Assembly: GCA_002270565.1 (NCBI GenBank)
Contig: NQMI01000003.1
Span: 303,331 to 367,330, forward strand
Direction: 5' to 3'
DNA from: Stenocarpella maydis
Taxonomy: Eukaryota > Ascomycota > Sordariomycetes > Diaporthales > Diaporthaceae
Length of the DNA stretch: 64,000 bases
Under the pieces are notes generated by a model. It was not told where the DNA came from and did no database searches. It saw only the letters and a program-made list of their open reading frames with translations. Shown one piece after another: positions 33,471 through 45,730 of the stretch. Made by a program: the position numbers and the translations under genes. Positions within the stretch are counted from its first letter, which is position 1. Each line of letters begins with the position of its first letter.

Positions 33471-34592
33471 ATGTCGCGAAGGAGCTACAGGCAGATAGGG
33501 GTCCTGCTGCCGACCGAGCGAGAAGTGGAAAAGCAGTGGGCCTTGAAGGAGGCCGAATTGCGCGCCGGGGACAACTTCATTCATAGACGACGGGTTCCTC
33601 TTCGTCACCCGACCAAGACGGGAAGGGTCGGGAAGTACGACTCGAGTGGCGTCAGGAAGCGTCCTCGTAGTCCAGTCCGTGAGGATGGGCGAGCTGCTCG
33701 TCCAGGAGCTCCTCGAGAGGGATCCTGACATTGCCGATACCCAGTCGGGCCCGCCGCTGGAGCTGCGGGTGTCCACGTACGAACATGACGTCGGCGACCT
33801 GACGATAGTCCTCCCTGTAGGTGCGCCAGGTGTCGGTGGTGACCGGCGGAAGGGGATACTGCCAAATCAGACCTACTTCAACAGATGGGGCCAGGTACTG
33901 GAGGTCATAGGTGGGCGCGTATATATCACCGCGACCTTGTAGGTGCCAAGTAGCTGTGCCGTGGTTGTTGTCAGCGCGCAGTTCTGAGACCAAGACGCAG
34001 CACCCCAACAACGTATTTATAAACTACCCTCCCAGGGGGGACGGGCCGCGTCGCGAAGGCGGGCCTCGAAAGCAACGCGTTGCCGGAGATGGTGGTCGGG
34101 GACTTTGGGTACTCGGGAATCCGAGGCGACAACGAGGCGAAACTGCCAGTAGCCATCTCTAAGGAGCCGGATGGGGCCCGCCCGGACAACGTGAGACATA
34201 TCTTTGAATGGGAGGACATCTTTTCCGTCGGGAAGATCCTGCGGCACCTAGTAATGACGCATGTCCCGATGGCTCACTGGGACTCAATCATTGAGGCCCA
34301 GCAGACGACTCTGTCGACGGATCCGCGGACCGTCACGGCGACGACCACGGGTCTGGTGACTGGTCTGGTAGCACCGACAGCGACGGCCATACTACGCACA
34401 CACATGTCAAGCTCGTCCTCGTCTTCCGGATCGGGGGATGGCAGCCAGGATCAGCCGTCTGGCGGGAGCTCGGGCGCCCTACCGCCGACCTCCGAGCAGC
34501 GCGCGATGCAGGAGCTGGGCAAGATGCACGAGTGGGACGACGCGAAGACGCGGTACGAGCTGCGCAGCCTCAAGTCTGCGGCCCCAGCATAA
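33471..34592 (+). pseudogene. Decayed fungal protein-kinase-like gene
   Basis: Kinase-like pieces appear in the right order but in different frames. The first is an N-terminal block from ATG 33471 (SRRSYRQIGVLLPTERE). A one-base slip near 33585 leads into DDGFLFVTRP...PLELRVSTYEHD and ILPNQTYFNRW. A stop follows at 33942. A catalytic-loop-like NNVFINYPP comes at about 34007-34034. After another slip comes LPEMVVGDFGYSG (DFG loop, from about 34080) and EDIFSVGKILRHLVMTH. The HRD-type Asp is not visible (QHPNN instead) and the middle of the N-lobe is missing. This matches the divergent kinase-like families expanded in Sordariomycetes, here as a probable pseudogene. A gene with unrecognised introns is less likely because the slips do not coincide with GT-AG pairs. 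Confidence 0.45.
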
Positions 34593-37500
34593 AGCCGTAC
34601 AGGGCTGCTCCATGAGAAAACCTGGCTGTTGCGTAATGTTTCGAAGTTCAAAATTACTTACACACTGGACGGGATGCATTGTCACCTAGCCGCCGGGGCC
34701 GCCGAGGGCTCCCGTGAGGAATGCTAGCAAGTTAGGTATGGGTGATGTCGAAGCCGCTGTAGATAGACGGCGTGCATGTGCAGCAGGGAAGTGGTCACGA
34801 AACATATGACCGGGGATATATGATAAACTCGTGTGCGCACTTGCTCACACCTTGTAGGCTACATGGCGTACTGGTACAATGGACCGGACCGGGAAATGCG
34901 GGTTGTGGTGGGGGTTCCATTCCAGCAGGACGAGGAGGAACTGGAAGACAGAAGATAAATAAAAATAAAAAAAAGGGGGGTTGTTGTGGCGTTTGGGGGG
35001 GGGGGAGTGCGGGTGTGTGTGTCGTGACGGATACTGCTGGCAAGAGGTGTTGTTGATTGAGTCCTGTGACAGATTGGAAACAAAGGAAGGCTAAAGCAGG
35101 CGGCCCAGCCTGTTCGTTCTCGCTCCTCCACACCTGGTTTCAATGAAGATGGAGGTCCGTTGCCCTTGTTCCTTCGAGAAGCCCGGCACCCCTACCCCGG
35201 TTATCTTTGTCTCTTCTAGACGTTTTCCCGCGGTGGAGGCTCGGAAAGGGTGGTACCCGCCGCCCGTGTGAGGCTCCGATCCGATATATCATGCATGGTC
35301 TTGTGCAGGGCTCGGAGGAGTGACGGGCCTTGTTAGCCTGGCTGTACGGAGCAGTAAGCCGCAGCAGCATCTCAGATGCCATCCATGTGGCAATCTACAC
35401 TCTATGAGGGCGGATGGACTGCTGCAGGTACAGACAAGCAACCGGCAAAGACCAAGCACGCCGGCGTGGGGGTTCTCCCGAGTGGCGGAAGCTCTGTGAT
35501 GGCCTGGCCATCCATCTTGCAGCAGCATGACGCCAACCACGGCTGTAGTTGCAGGAGGCCTTCTCGGCGGTTTTTGCCGGGCGGATCGACGAGATTTGGT
35601 TACGGGTTCAATCAGGAACGTATGCGCGTACGAGAACGGCAGCCCTGAACACCAGCAGGGTATGGAGGCGTTGAATCGGATGAAACAGCCCTCGTGACCG
35701 GGCATGAATAATAACCAAAGGGCCCATATGGGGCCTCGCCGCCCTCTGTTCGGCCTGGGACCGGTGGGTGGTGCGCCGGGCAGCCTGGAGACTTTTTGTC
35801 GCTCAATGGCAAATTCCTTGGCTGGGCCCAAAGCTTAAAATCCCCGTCGAGCTCACAGACGGTCGCCTGAATCAGCCGCTTGTGGGTGTCGTACACTACA
35901 CTGCATATCTGGCCATGTTGTTGGGTACCTAACAGAGAGCAATGCAGCTAGCTGCCTCGGTAGCGGCCACGTCTGCTGCGTCTGGGCCAAGACATGAAAC
36001 AGCACTGCTGACGATCGACGAGGCCCCCGGCTGCACTGGTTTAGTCTCTCAATGACGAGCCTGCCTGGCGAACCCTGGCCGCAATTGTGCCGCGGCTTGT
36101 CATTGAGAGGTGGCGAGGCGGGATAGGTTTTGTATCGTCGTCGCCACCGAAGACAGACGACAGGAGGCTCTTCAAAGACGGAAATCTAGCAAAGCTGTAC
36201 ATTTATTTACATTATGCTACGCAGACCTGACGGACAGATGCGTCTGAGAAAGGGGCCTTTGAGGGGACTGTAATGGAGGGTGCTGACAGAGCTGATTTGC
36301 TCGGTCTACCGAGGGCCGACTGAAATGTTGCAATGCCGGAAAAGGTGCCGCCTGATTCAGCTGAAGGTGAGTTAGTTGGCCGATATGTTTTTTTTTGGGG
36401 GGGGGTGAGGGGCAGGCGTGCAGTCTTGGCCGATGTTGAAGTTGGCAGTATATGACATACCTACCTAGGTGCTTAAGTAGTTCCTAAGTATGTAAGTAAG
36501 ACTGCCTCACGGACACGGCCAGAGCACACGACTGCCGTGCGCAGAAGTTCTGGATTTGAGGACATGACATGAGGAATGATGGTCTGCCGAACAAAAGTCC
36601 CAACCATGGACCCGGTAAGTTCCAAAGCCAAAAAAAGCCGGGCCAAAAGTTGGATGGTGTACAACGGCTGGTGGGGCAAGTTGGGCGGAGATTGAAGTAC
36701 ACTCACTACCCCTCTGCTCATCACAGGCACGGACAGCTATTGCACGCCCTCTGTCTGGCCAGTGGACTTATGGAGTACGGAGTGCTATGTGTACGTACTA
36801 GCTGGAACTCATTAGAGCAATAACCCTGTAAACAATAGATCTTACCGTTGACACCAGCACCAAACAACCCCCTCCCCCCTTCCCCCCCTTGGGCATCCAG
36901 ATCCAGTCCTTCTGACCACACCTGCGACTTGACTGGACCGACAATCAGCCAGGCCAGACCAGTCCAGGCCAAATCAAACCAACCACCTCCTGCGCTGTCC
37001 TCCTCCTATCTGTCCTTGACCTGGTCTAATCAGCTCTGCCCTGCCCTTCCCTTCCCTGCCCTTCCCTGCATCTATACCAGTAATAAACAAAACCCCTCTT
37101 CCAACGAGGCAACATTTCTCCCCTGTCTTTATATCCCATCCTGATGAGCCGCCTGGTTGGCATGAGAAGCCCAAAGCGGCCAAACGTACCTAGACTTCCG
37201 TGTGATAAATAAGAGAGAGGTCGAGGGGTCGCTTGTTTGACCGAGTCCAGCAAAGCCCGCTGTTTATTCCCCTGCCCTGGCCTGCCCTGATTACTAGTGC
37301 ACCTAGCCTACTCCGAGGGAGCCCCAGCCCGGCCTTTGAAACAAATCAATCACTCGCGCTCCTCGTCGCCCTCGCTCCCTCGACGTCCAAGACTCTTGCA
37401 CCAACAACCAACCAGCGAACCAACCGCTACTCCCCTCGCGCACAAAGGGCGAGACGGCAAGCCACTCGAAAACAGCCACCGTCTCTGCCTCTCCAGCCCA

Positions 37501-38110
37501 AATCCCCTCAACCCCAGCAGCAGCAGCAGCAGCAGCAAAGAATCACGACCCTGCATTTCTCGATATCCCACTTAAGAGACCAAGACGCACGCACATACCC
37601 AACCCACGCCTGTCCCTGAGCGCCACACACCCGGTCCCAGATCACAGGTCCAGGTCCCACCAAGGACTCTTACCGAACCGAGCCCCCCTGCGACACACCC
37701 CCCCGACCAGGCCCCTCCTAATCACTTTCCTACTCCTACTCCTCCTCCCACCCCACACGGTCAACCACTCCGCCAGACTCCAGGTGTGCTGGCCCTCTTC
37801 AATGGTGCCACTCTTTCTGGACGATTGAAAACCCTCGCTCTTGCAAATCACGGGAGCCCATACAATATTCTGCAAAGGGCTCACAAACCACGCACGCACG
37901 CACACACGCACGCACACACATCGAGTCCTTCGCGCTCCCACTCAGCGATTGGGTTGCCGTGTCACCACCTAGTGCCCCAGTCTGGACCGAGTCTCGCCTT
38001 GTTTCGTCCTAATTGCTGTGGCGAGCGGCCAACATCATCGCCTGTGCCGACCAGACCCCATTGCCTAATCCTCCAGGTCTCGTCGCTCCACAGCACGGCA
38101 AGGCAAAAAC

Positions 38111-38251
38111 ATGGCCACTCAGAACGGGTATGATGATAGTTTTCCTCACAGTGCCTCTTGCCCGCCCATCACCACCACCACCACCACCACCACCACCACT
38201 ACTACTACTACTGCCGCCGCCGCCGCCGCCGCCGCTGCTGCACCAGCTTAG
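38111..38251 (+). other. Upstream ORF in the Cla4 leader (poly-Thr/poly-Ala)
   Basis: ATG at 38111 opens 46 codons ending TAG: MATQNGYDDSFPHSASCPPI, then a run of Thr codons (ACC/ACT) and a run of Ala codons (GCC/GCT). It lies 250 nt before the Cla4 ATG in the same strand. It could be a regulatory uORF. Alternatively its first 16 nt could be a 5' exon: a GTATGA donor at 38127 and a CAG before 38383 would join it in frame to the Cla4 reading frame. Confidence 0.45.
38168..38237. repeat. Triplet repeats (CAC)n (ACT)n (GCC)n
   Basis: Adjacent trinucleotide runs about 70 nt long within the Cla4 leader and the upstream ORF. Confidence 0.9.
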
Positions 38252-38500
38252 GCCGCCGCCCGCACCGTTCCAACGCCCCAACGTACCCTCTGTAGCCGCG
38301 GTCGGTCGGTGCTGCCGTTTACCCTAATTGCGACCACCTCTCAATCCCGCGACTGACAAGCACTCTGTCCTCTGCCCTGACCAGTGCCCCCCCTATTCCC
38401 TGATCGCGGCCCGTTTATTCCTGTACTTCACCGCCTCTTGTGCGCATCCCTCTTAAAATCTGTCCCATCCGCTAACCGGCCCCCTTCGCCCTGCAGAGCC

Positions 38501-39741
38501 ATGTACTCGTCGGGTCAGTTTATGAACCCTGGCCCAGCACCACGACCGCCCGTCAGCCAGCAGCCTCGTGCCAACCAGGCTCCGACCCCCCAGAACCTCC
38601 CAGGAAGCATGGCCCAGATGTCACTGTCCCCCATCCCACGCAACCCATCACAGTACAGCGGCTCTACGATATCCTTACCCCTCAGCCGGCCAGGGGGCAA
38701 CTCTGACGGCATGGGCGGCGTTGCTGTCATCAAGGAGGGTTTGGCGCACGTCAAGGAGAACAAGAACTTGTTCCAGCCGTGGAGACAGAGGTTCCTCGTC
38801 TTGCGCAAGGAGGCGCTGGACTTCCACAAGTATGATGGCGGCAAGGTGGCCTACACCTTGTTGCTCAAGGACGTCATCAATGTCGGCCGGGTCGAGGCTG
38901 CCGGTACCATATTCGAGGTCAAACGACAGTCCAACGGGTCCTCGACGAGCCCCGGAGACGACGACGGCACGACAAAGACGCTTCAGATCAGGGTAAAGAG
39001 CGACGATGACCTCTACGAGTGGATAGACTTCATCTATGCCCGCTGCCCAGGCATGGGCGGCGTCAGCAACCCTACAAACTTCTCACATGCCGTCCACGTT
39101 GGCTTTGACCCGCAGACCGGCGAGTTCGTCGGCCTGCCGCCCGAGTGGTCCAAGCTGTTGAACTCGTCCGCCATCACCAAGGAGGACTACGAGCGAAACC
39201 CCCAGGCTGTCTTCGAAGTCCTCGACTTCTACTCCGACCTCACCAAGCGGGCCGAGAACCCCAACCAATACCCCAGCCTCACCCCCACCCCTCCTGCGGC
39301 CAACATGCAAAACAAGCAGCTTGGCTACGCTGGCTCGTCCATCGCACCCCCCCGCCAGGCACCGCAGCCTCAGCAGCCGCGCCCTCCATACCCGACATCT
39401 CCTTCCGAGGCAAGCGTCAACCAACAGCCCCAGAGACCCCCCATCACGGATCAGCGGCAGGACTCGTCATCCGGGTACGGCGTTGAAGGCCGGGCTGACG
39501 AGCCTTACGATATCCCTACAAAGAAAACCCCCATCGCCCAGCAGGAGATCGGCGGTGGCTTCTCCTCCCCTTACAACAACCCCAGCCGGCCGGCGCCCTC
39601 TGCGCCCAAGGCCGCACAAAATCCGGGTGCCCTTCGTGCACAGAGACCCGCCCCCGCCCCTCCGTCCAGTGCTTCCAATGTGCAGCGACCGCCCATGCAG
39701 ACCCAGCAGAGCTCGTCCTCCATCCAGAGCCAGACCCAGAT

Positions 39742-39772
<31 letters not shown>

Positions 39773-41106
39773 TCACAACGTCAAGATCAGCAAAGCCCCC
39801 AGTCGCCGGCAGGTCCCAAGTACCCAAACGGTATTGGCGCCTCGTCGCAGCCCCGTGCGAATGGTGCCCAGGGTCAGCCGCCATCGCGGTTGCCAGCGCC
39901 TGTTAAGCCTCAACCTCTTAATGTTGGCAACAAAAACAATGCGCAGAGCGATGCCGTCAAGGCCGCCGAGGCTGCGCTCTCGGCCAAGCCCCCACCACAA
40001 GAGGAGAAGAAGAAGCAGGAAGTGCGCATGTCCACCATGTCCGAGTCTGAGGTCATGCAGAAGCTCAAGGAGGCGGTCTCAAAGGAAGACCCCAACCTGT
40101 CCTACTCGAAGCAGAAGAAGATCGGACAGGGTGCCTCTGGCTCAGTGTATGTCGCCAAGGTCAAGGACACGGCCACGTCGCCCGTCGCCCGCGACCTGCT
40201 CCGCGCACAAGGAATCCGGGCTCAGGTTGCCATCAAGCAGATGGATCTTGCTCACCAGCCCCGGAAGGAGCTGATTGTCAACGAGATCATGGTCATGAAG
40301 GACAGCAGGCACAAGAACATTGTCAACTTCTTGGATGCCTTCCTGCGTAACAACAACGCCGAGTTGTGGGTGGTCATGGAGTACATGGAGGGTGGTGCAC
40401 TGACTGACGTGATCGACAATAACCCTGTCATCACCGAGGATCAGATCTCGACGATTTGCCTCGAGGTAAGTTACTCCGGCCCCTGGCCGTGGTTTGGGAA
40501 CACATGGCTGACCCACGCAACCTTCAGACCTGCCAAGGATTGCAACATCTCCACTCCCAGAACATTATTCACCGTGACATCAAGAGTGACAACGTTCTCC
40601 TGGACGCCCGCGGCAACGTCAAGATTAGTGAGTCCACCAAGCACTGAGGAGGAAATCATGACCAAGTGACGTTCGGTGGCTAACAACTTCCCGCAGCCGA
40701 TTTTGGTTTCTGCGCCAAGCTTACCGAGACCAAGTCAAAGCGCGCCACCATGGTGGGCACACCATACTGGATGGCGCCAGAGGTTGTCAAGCAGAAGGAA
40801 TACGGCCCCAAGGTCGACATCTGGTCGCTCGGCATCATGGCCATCGAGATGATCGAGTCGGAGCCACCATATCTGAACGAGGAGCCCCTGAAGGCACTGT
40901 ACCTCATCGCGACGAACGGAACCCCGCGCCTCAAGAAGCCAGAGAAGCTCAGCAAGGAGCTTAAGGCTTTCCTGTCTGTGTGCCTGTGCGTCGACGTCAA
41001 ATCGCGGGCGTCGGCGAGAGAGCTGCTGGAGCACGATTTCCTGAAGCACGGCTGCGCAACGGGTAGCCTGGCCGAGCTGCTCGCTTTCAAGAGGAACGCC
41101 AAATAA
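38501..41106 (+). CDS. cla4: PAK-family serine/threonine kinase Cla4 (PH-CRIB-kinase)
   Basis: Cdc42/Rac effector kinase controlling polarity, septation and, in plant-pathogenic relatives, appressorium function (Chm1). Exons 38501-40465, 40528-40627, 40697-41106; introns of 62 and 69 nt (phases 0 and 1); 824 aa. PH domain at about 75-180 ([19 protein letters not shown]), CRIB at about 187-205 ([15 protein letters not shown] equivalent read as [16 protein letters not shown]), long Pro/Gln/Ser-rich linker with polyQ (CAG run at about 39745-39770), kinase from about 534 ([44 protein letters not shown]). The PH-plus-CRIB order separates Cla4 from Ste20. ATG 38501 is the first in frame after a leader; an in-frame extension upstream lacks an ATG. 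Activation loop Thr (KRATMVGTP) is present. Confidence 0.95.
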
Positions 41107-42116
41107 AGCACCGGTGATGTCAGAGCCCGAGAGCCGTCATAGTGACGAGATAATGGAGGAGGCGCAAGAGGAGGGAGGGGCCGGTGCTGTGACACGAGGT
41201 GTCCTCGGCCGACGAGAGGGGCTGTAGGGGCAACAGATTCTTAGAAGTGGTCACACGGTCTCAAGAGGAACGTCTCGTCCTGCGCATTTGTCTTGGGGGG
41301 CTAGTGTTTGGATCTGACGATTACGCTCCCTTGGCAGGGACAAAAGTTGGTTGCGCGTTGTATCTGGAAGGCGTTCTTGTTATTGCGACCCACGCGTGCA
41401 TTATACCTTTTGCGGGCGTCAACGTCATCACATCACACGGGTGTTGTATCTGAATGGGCCGAAGGGGCCAGCGGGCAAGGCCAAGGGCGGCGATTGTTAA
41501 ATGTTGGAGATGGATGGCAAGCCGCATGCCCTGTGGCAGACAGTCCTACAGGAGAAAGAAGTCTGCGTCCCTGCTACAAGTGGAACAATCAATCAATCAA
41601 TTAGACTATTTGACCTATAGGCAGGGCGTTGGAGACTTGAATAAATGCGAGCGAATACGGTGATAGCAGAAGGAAAGAATCTGTGCCCTTGTGAGCTGTG
41701 TCTCACTGTGTGCCGTGCTATACCGGGCTATTGCGCTGTCTCGAGACCAACCGCTGGCAAGTTGACACCCACCCCTGAACCCCGCCGCCAAGCAGCTGCA
41801 AGCACCAGGCTCGGTCAGGGGCCAACCGACGCTGACTGACGTCTGCAGGCTGGAGAGCTCCCAGCTCAACCAATGAATTGATTGACCGATTAGTTGATAC
41901 CTGCCTAGGTACTTGGGGACCTAGCCTGGATCCTCAACGCCATCGATTCGTTGTCGGTGGCAGCAGCACCACCGGCAGCAGCTACCCTTCCTCACCTCCG
42001 AACCTGCATCGTTGTCGTCGTCGTCGTCGTTGTTGTCGACGGCAGACACAGTCCAGACCAGGCGTCACTACCGGCTCTAACTATGAAGGCTCACGGATTA
42101 TAACCACCGGAAAAGG
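41107..42116. other. Intergenic, Cla4 3' flank and Vps18 promoter
   Basis: No gene seen. AATC tandem at about 41587-41600; CCTAGGTA at 41904-41911 about 200 bp before the Vps18 ATG. Confidence 0.6.
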
Positions 42117-45100
42117 ATGACATCAAACGGCTTTGTCGCCAGCGAACTGGCCGACACGGCGCAGCTGCCCATCTTTGACGTCCAGCATGTCCAGCTGCAG
42201 TTCTCGATAGCTGCCGACTTTGTCGCCTCCCAGGTCGCCAACGATGTCCTCATCCTGGCCCTGTCGAATGGCAGGATATTGCGCATAGACCTTGAGCGGC
42301 CTGAGGATATAGATGGTACCAGTCTCACCTAGTCTTCCGGGTCACAGCCCCAGTGGGCCCTATCGCTAAGCCCACGACCAAGAGCTGACCTCGTCGCCTG
42401 GCCGTAGACATCGACCTCCCCAAGAAACCCTCAGAGATCGGCGTCATCCGCCGCATGTTCCTCGACCCGACTGCCTCTCACCTGATTATATGCACATCGC
42501 TCGGCGACAACTACTACCTGCACTCCCAGTCCCGCCAGCCCCGCCCTCTAGCCCGCCTGCGCGGCGTCTCTATAGAATGTGTAGCCTGGAACCCAGCGCT
42601 GCCCACCGCGTCCACGAGGGAGATCCTGATCGGCGCGAGCGACGGCAACATCTACGAGGCGTATATCGAGACTGCGAATGAGTTCTACCGCAAGGAGGAG
42701 AAGTTCCTGAAGGTGCTGCAGAAGCTGCCCGACGGGCCCGTCACGGGCCTGTGGGTAGACGCCCTGCCCGGCAGGACCGAATCACGGAGGGTCATGGTGG
42801 CAACGCAGACAAGGCTCTTCCACCTGGCTGGGAAGGTCGGCAAGGGCCCGGACGGCAGCGGGTCCATATACACGCGGCTGTTCGAGGCCGAGCAGCCTGT
42901 TATCCACGAGCTGAGCAGGACGACCGCCGGCGGGACGAACTCGAGCCTCGTGGTGAGCCCGGACCCGCCGCAGGACCCTTACGACGCCGTCGTGGCCGAC
43001 AGGGTCTTCGCGTGGCTCAACTCCCAAGGCGTCTTCCATGGTAAGCTGCTCCTGAATTCGCCCCAGGGGGGCGCTGGCCTGGGCGCCAAGGTCTTTGCCG
43101 ACTCGAAGCTCCTGCCCAAGGCCCAGCTTGCAGCCAGCTCGAACCCGGATATCAGAAGGAGGAGCACGGTGGACAACATCGAGACCATCGCGCTGACGCA
43201 GTGGCATGTCATCAGCCTCATAGGAAGCAGGGTGGTCGCTGCGAACCGGCTAACTGGTAATGTGGTTTATGACCAGGTCGTTCTAGACCCTGGGCAGCGG
43301 GCTATCGGCCTGTGCGCTGACATGCAGAAGAATACCTTCTTCCTATTCTCGGCCCAGGAGATCTTTGAGATTGTTGTGAGGGATGAGGACCGCGATATCT
43401 GGAAGATCATGCTCGATCTGCAGCAGTTCGATGCCGCGCTACAGTACGCGCACTCCCCGGCACAAAAGGACGCCGTGGCCAAGGCCTCTGGCGACTATCT
43501 CATCAGCAAGGGGCTTTTTGGCGACGCCGCTGGCGTCTATGGCAAGAGTACTAAGCCATTTGAAGAGGTGGCTCTTACATTCCTGGATAACAGCGAACAC
43601 GATGCGCTGCGCAAGTATCTTCTCACCAAGCTCGGCACGTTTAAGAAATCGGCAGTTATGCAGCGCGTCATGATTGCGACCTGGCTGGTTGAGATCTTCA
43701 TGGCCAAGCTCAACACACTCGACGACACCATTATCACCAAGGCTGAACTCGCAGAGAACCTAAACACCACTCAGTCGAAGGAACAGCTGGACTCCGTCCG
43801 GAGCGAATACCAGGACTTTGTGACCAGGCACAAGACGGACCTTGATAAGAAGACAGTCTACGAGATTGTTAGCAGCCACGGCAGGGAGGATGAATTACTC
43901 TTCTTCGCGAACGCCGTCAACGACTACAACTATGTTTTGTCTTACTGGGTGCAACGGGAGAGGTGGCCAGAGGTCCTCGCCGTTCTTAAGAGGCAGACGG
44001 ACCCCGATGTCTTCTACCGATTTAGCAGCGTGCTCATGACGCACACGGCACAGGAGTTGGTCGACATCCTGATGAGGCAGTCGAACCTGAAGCCCCGAAA
44101 CCTAATACCGGCACTCCTCGAATACGACCGTACCTTTAAAGGCCCCCTGTCCCAGAACCAAGCGGTACGGTATCTTCTATATGTGGTGAACCAGCTCAAC
44201 TCGGTCGACTCAGCTGTGCACAACACGCTTGTCTCCATTTATGCCTCACATTCATCCAAGGATGAAAGCGCCCTGCTGGCGTACCTCGAGTCTCAGGGTG
44301 ATGAGCCTCACTTTGACCGTGACTTTGCCCTGCGGCTCTGCATTCAGCACCGGCGGGTGCTGTCGTGCGTCCACATCTACACGACCATGGGGCAGTACCT
44401 GCAGGGGGTCGAGCTGGCGCTGTCGCACGACGAGATCGAGCTGGCGAGCCTGATCGCGGACCGGCCAATGAGCAACCCGCAGCTGCGCAAGAGGCTGTGG
44501 CTGGCGGTGGCCAAGAAGGTGATCAGCCAGTCGGACGGGATCAAGGGGGCGATCGAGTTCCTGCGCAAGTGCAGCGACCTCCTCAAGATCGAGGACCTGA
44601 TCCCCTTCTTCCCGGACTTTGTGGTGATCGACGACTTCAAGGAGGAGATTTGCGCGGCGCTCGAGGACTACTCGCGCAACATCGACGGGCTCAAGCGGGA
44701 GATGGACGAGTCGTCGCAGACGGCGGCCAACATTAAGCTCGACATCGCGGGGCTGGACCACCGCTACGCCATCGTGGAGCCCGGAGAGAAGTGCTACGCA
44801 TGCGGCCTCCCGCTGCTCAGCAGGCAGTTCTTCGTCTTCCCCTGCCAGCACGCCTTCCACTCCGACTGCCTGGGCAAGGAGGTCATCAAGCAGGCCGGCG
44901 TGGGCAGGGGCCGCAGGATCAGGGAGTGCCAACTGCAGATCACCAGGGGCATGGTGCAGGGCGAGCGGAGGGAGCAGGTCATCCAGGAGCTGGACGGGCT
45001 GATTGCATCTGCTTGGTGGGTTTCGTCCTCCCCCCCGCCCACCCCTTTCTCTCTCTATTCCCCCTCCACTTCCTATTATTCTTGCCGACTTCTCTCCTCT

Positions 45101-45229
45101 CCCATCCTACGCCATGAACAGTCTTGACTGACAACTCCAAATAGCATTCTGTGCAGCGAATTTGCAATCAAGAGGATTGACGAGCCGTTTGTCAAGACAG
45201 ATGATGACTTGGCTGAGTGGGCGCTGTGA
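42117..45229 (+). CDS. vps18: Vacuolar sorting protein Vps18/Pep3 (HOPS/CORVET core)
   Basis: Class C Vps core subunit that tethers endosomes and vacuoles before fusion. Exons 42117-42315, 42408-45015, 45145-45229; introns of 92 and 129 nt (phases 1 and 2); 963 aa, the usual family length. An N-terminal Pep3/Vps18 beta-propeller region carries SNGRILRIDL, IGVIRRMFLDPTASHLI and ASDGNIYEAY. A helical clathrin-repeat region follows (QQFDAALQYA, LWVQ-like YWVQRERWPEVLAVL). A C-terminal RING-like finger at about 861-935 carries CYACGLPLL, FPCQHAFHSDCL and, from exon 3, the final Cys pair CILCSEFAIKRIDEPF. Without the last splice the finger would lack its final cysteines, which supports the 85-nt last exon. 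Convergent with the Htd2-like gene 500 bp downstream. Confidence 0.95.
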
Positions 45230-45730
45230 GCGGTGGGTGATGGATGTTGTTGTTCGAGCACACTAGCCCGTGCCGACTGAATAGGGTGGGCGTATGTTTG
45301 CATGCCTGCCTACCTTGCTGGCTGGGGCGGGCGTTTTGAACTCTGGTTCAACCATGAGCGTCACCGCGTCAGGTGCCACCACGGCCGCATGGATAGCTAT
45401 TTGGAAGGTGATGCTATAATTGCCCGTGGTGACAGCCTGTCTGGTGCAATTTAGTGGCGAGATAGCATATTGGAATCCAAGGAAAAGTGGTCGCTCTATA
45501 TAACAGGCGAGTATAAAAGTACTTTGGCTCGCGATACCCCCCCCCCCCTTTGCAGAGAAGCTGGGGGCGGGATATATTGTTCATCCATTTTCCCGAAGGC
45601 GACTACTGTGGCGGGATTCCCGGTCCGAAACCCAAGAGGTATCAGTGACGGGCCAGGAATGCGGCTCAAGCTACATTGCGCCTCCGGTCTTTTAATCCAG
45701 CAACTACCTACCCGCACACATGCTTGCCTC
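45230..45730. other. Short convergent 3'-3' spacer
   Basis: Between the stops of Vps18 (+) and the Htd2-like gene (-). Contains a C-run at about 45538-45548. Nothing else seen. Confidence 0.6.

Larger units (their letters stand above)
34593..38500. other. Intergenic and long Cla4 leader
   Basis: No domain-bearing frame from 34593 to about 37200. From about 37230 the sequence becomes CT/CA-rich with microsatellites, typical of a long fungal 5' leader ahead of Cla4. CCTAGG palindrome at 36463-36470; a T9G9 tract at 36388-36405. Confidence 0.6.
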
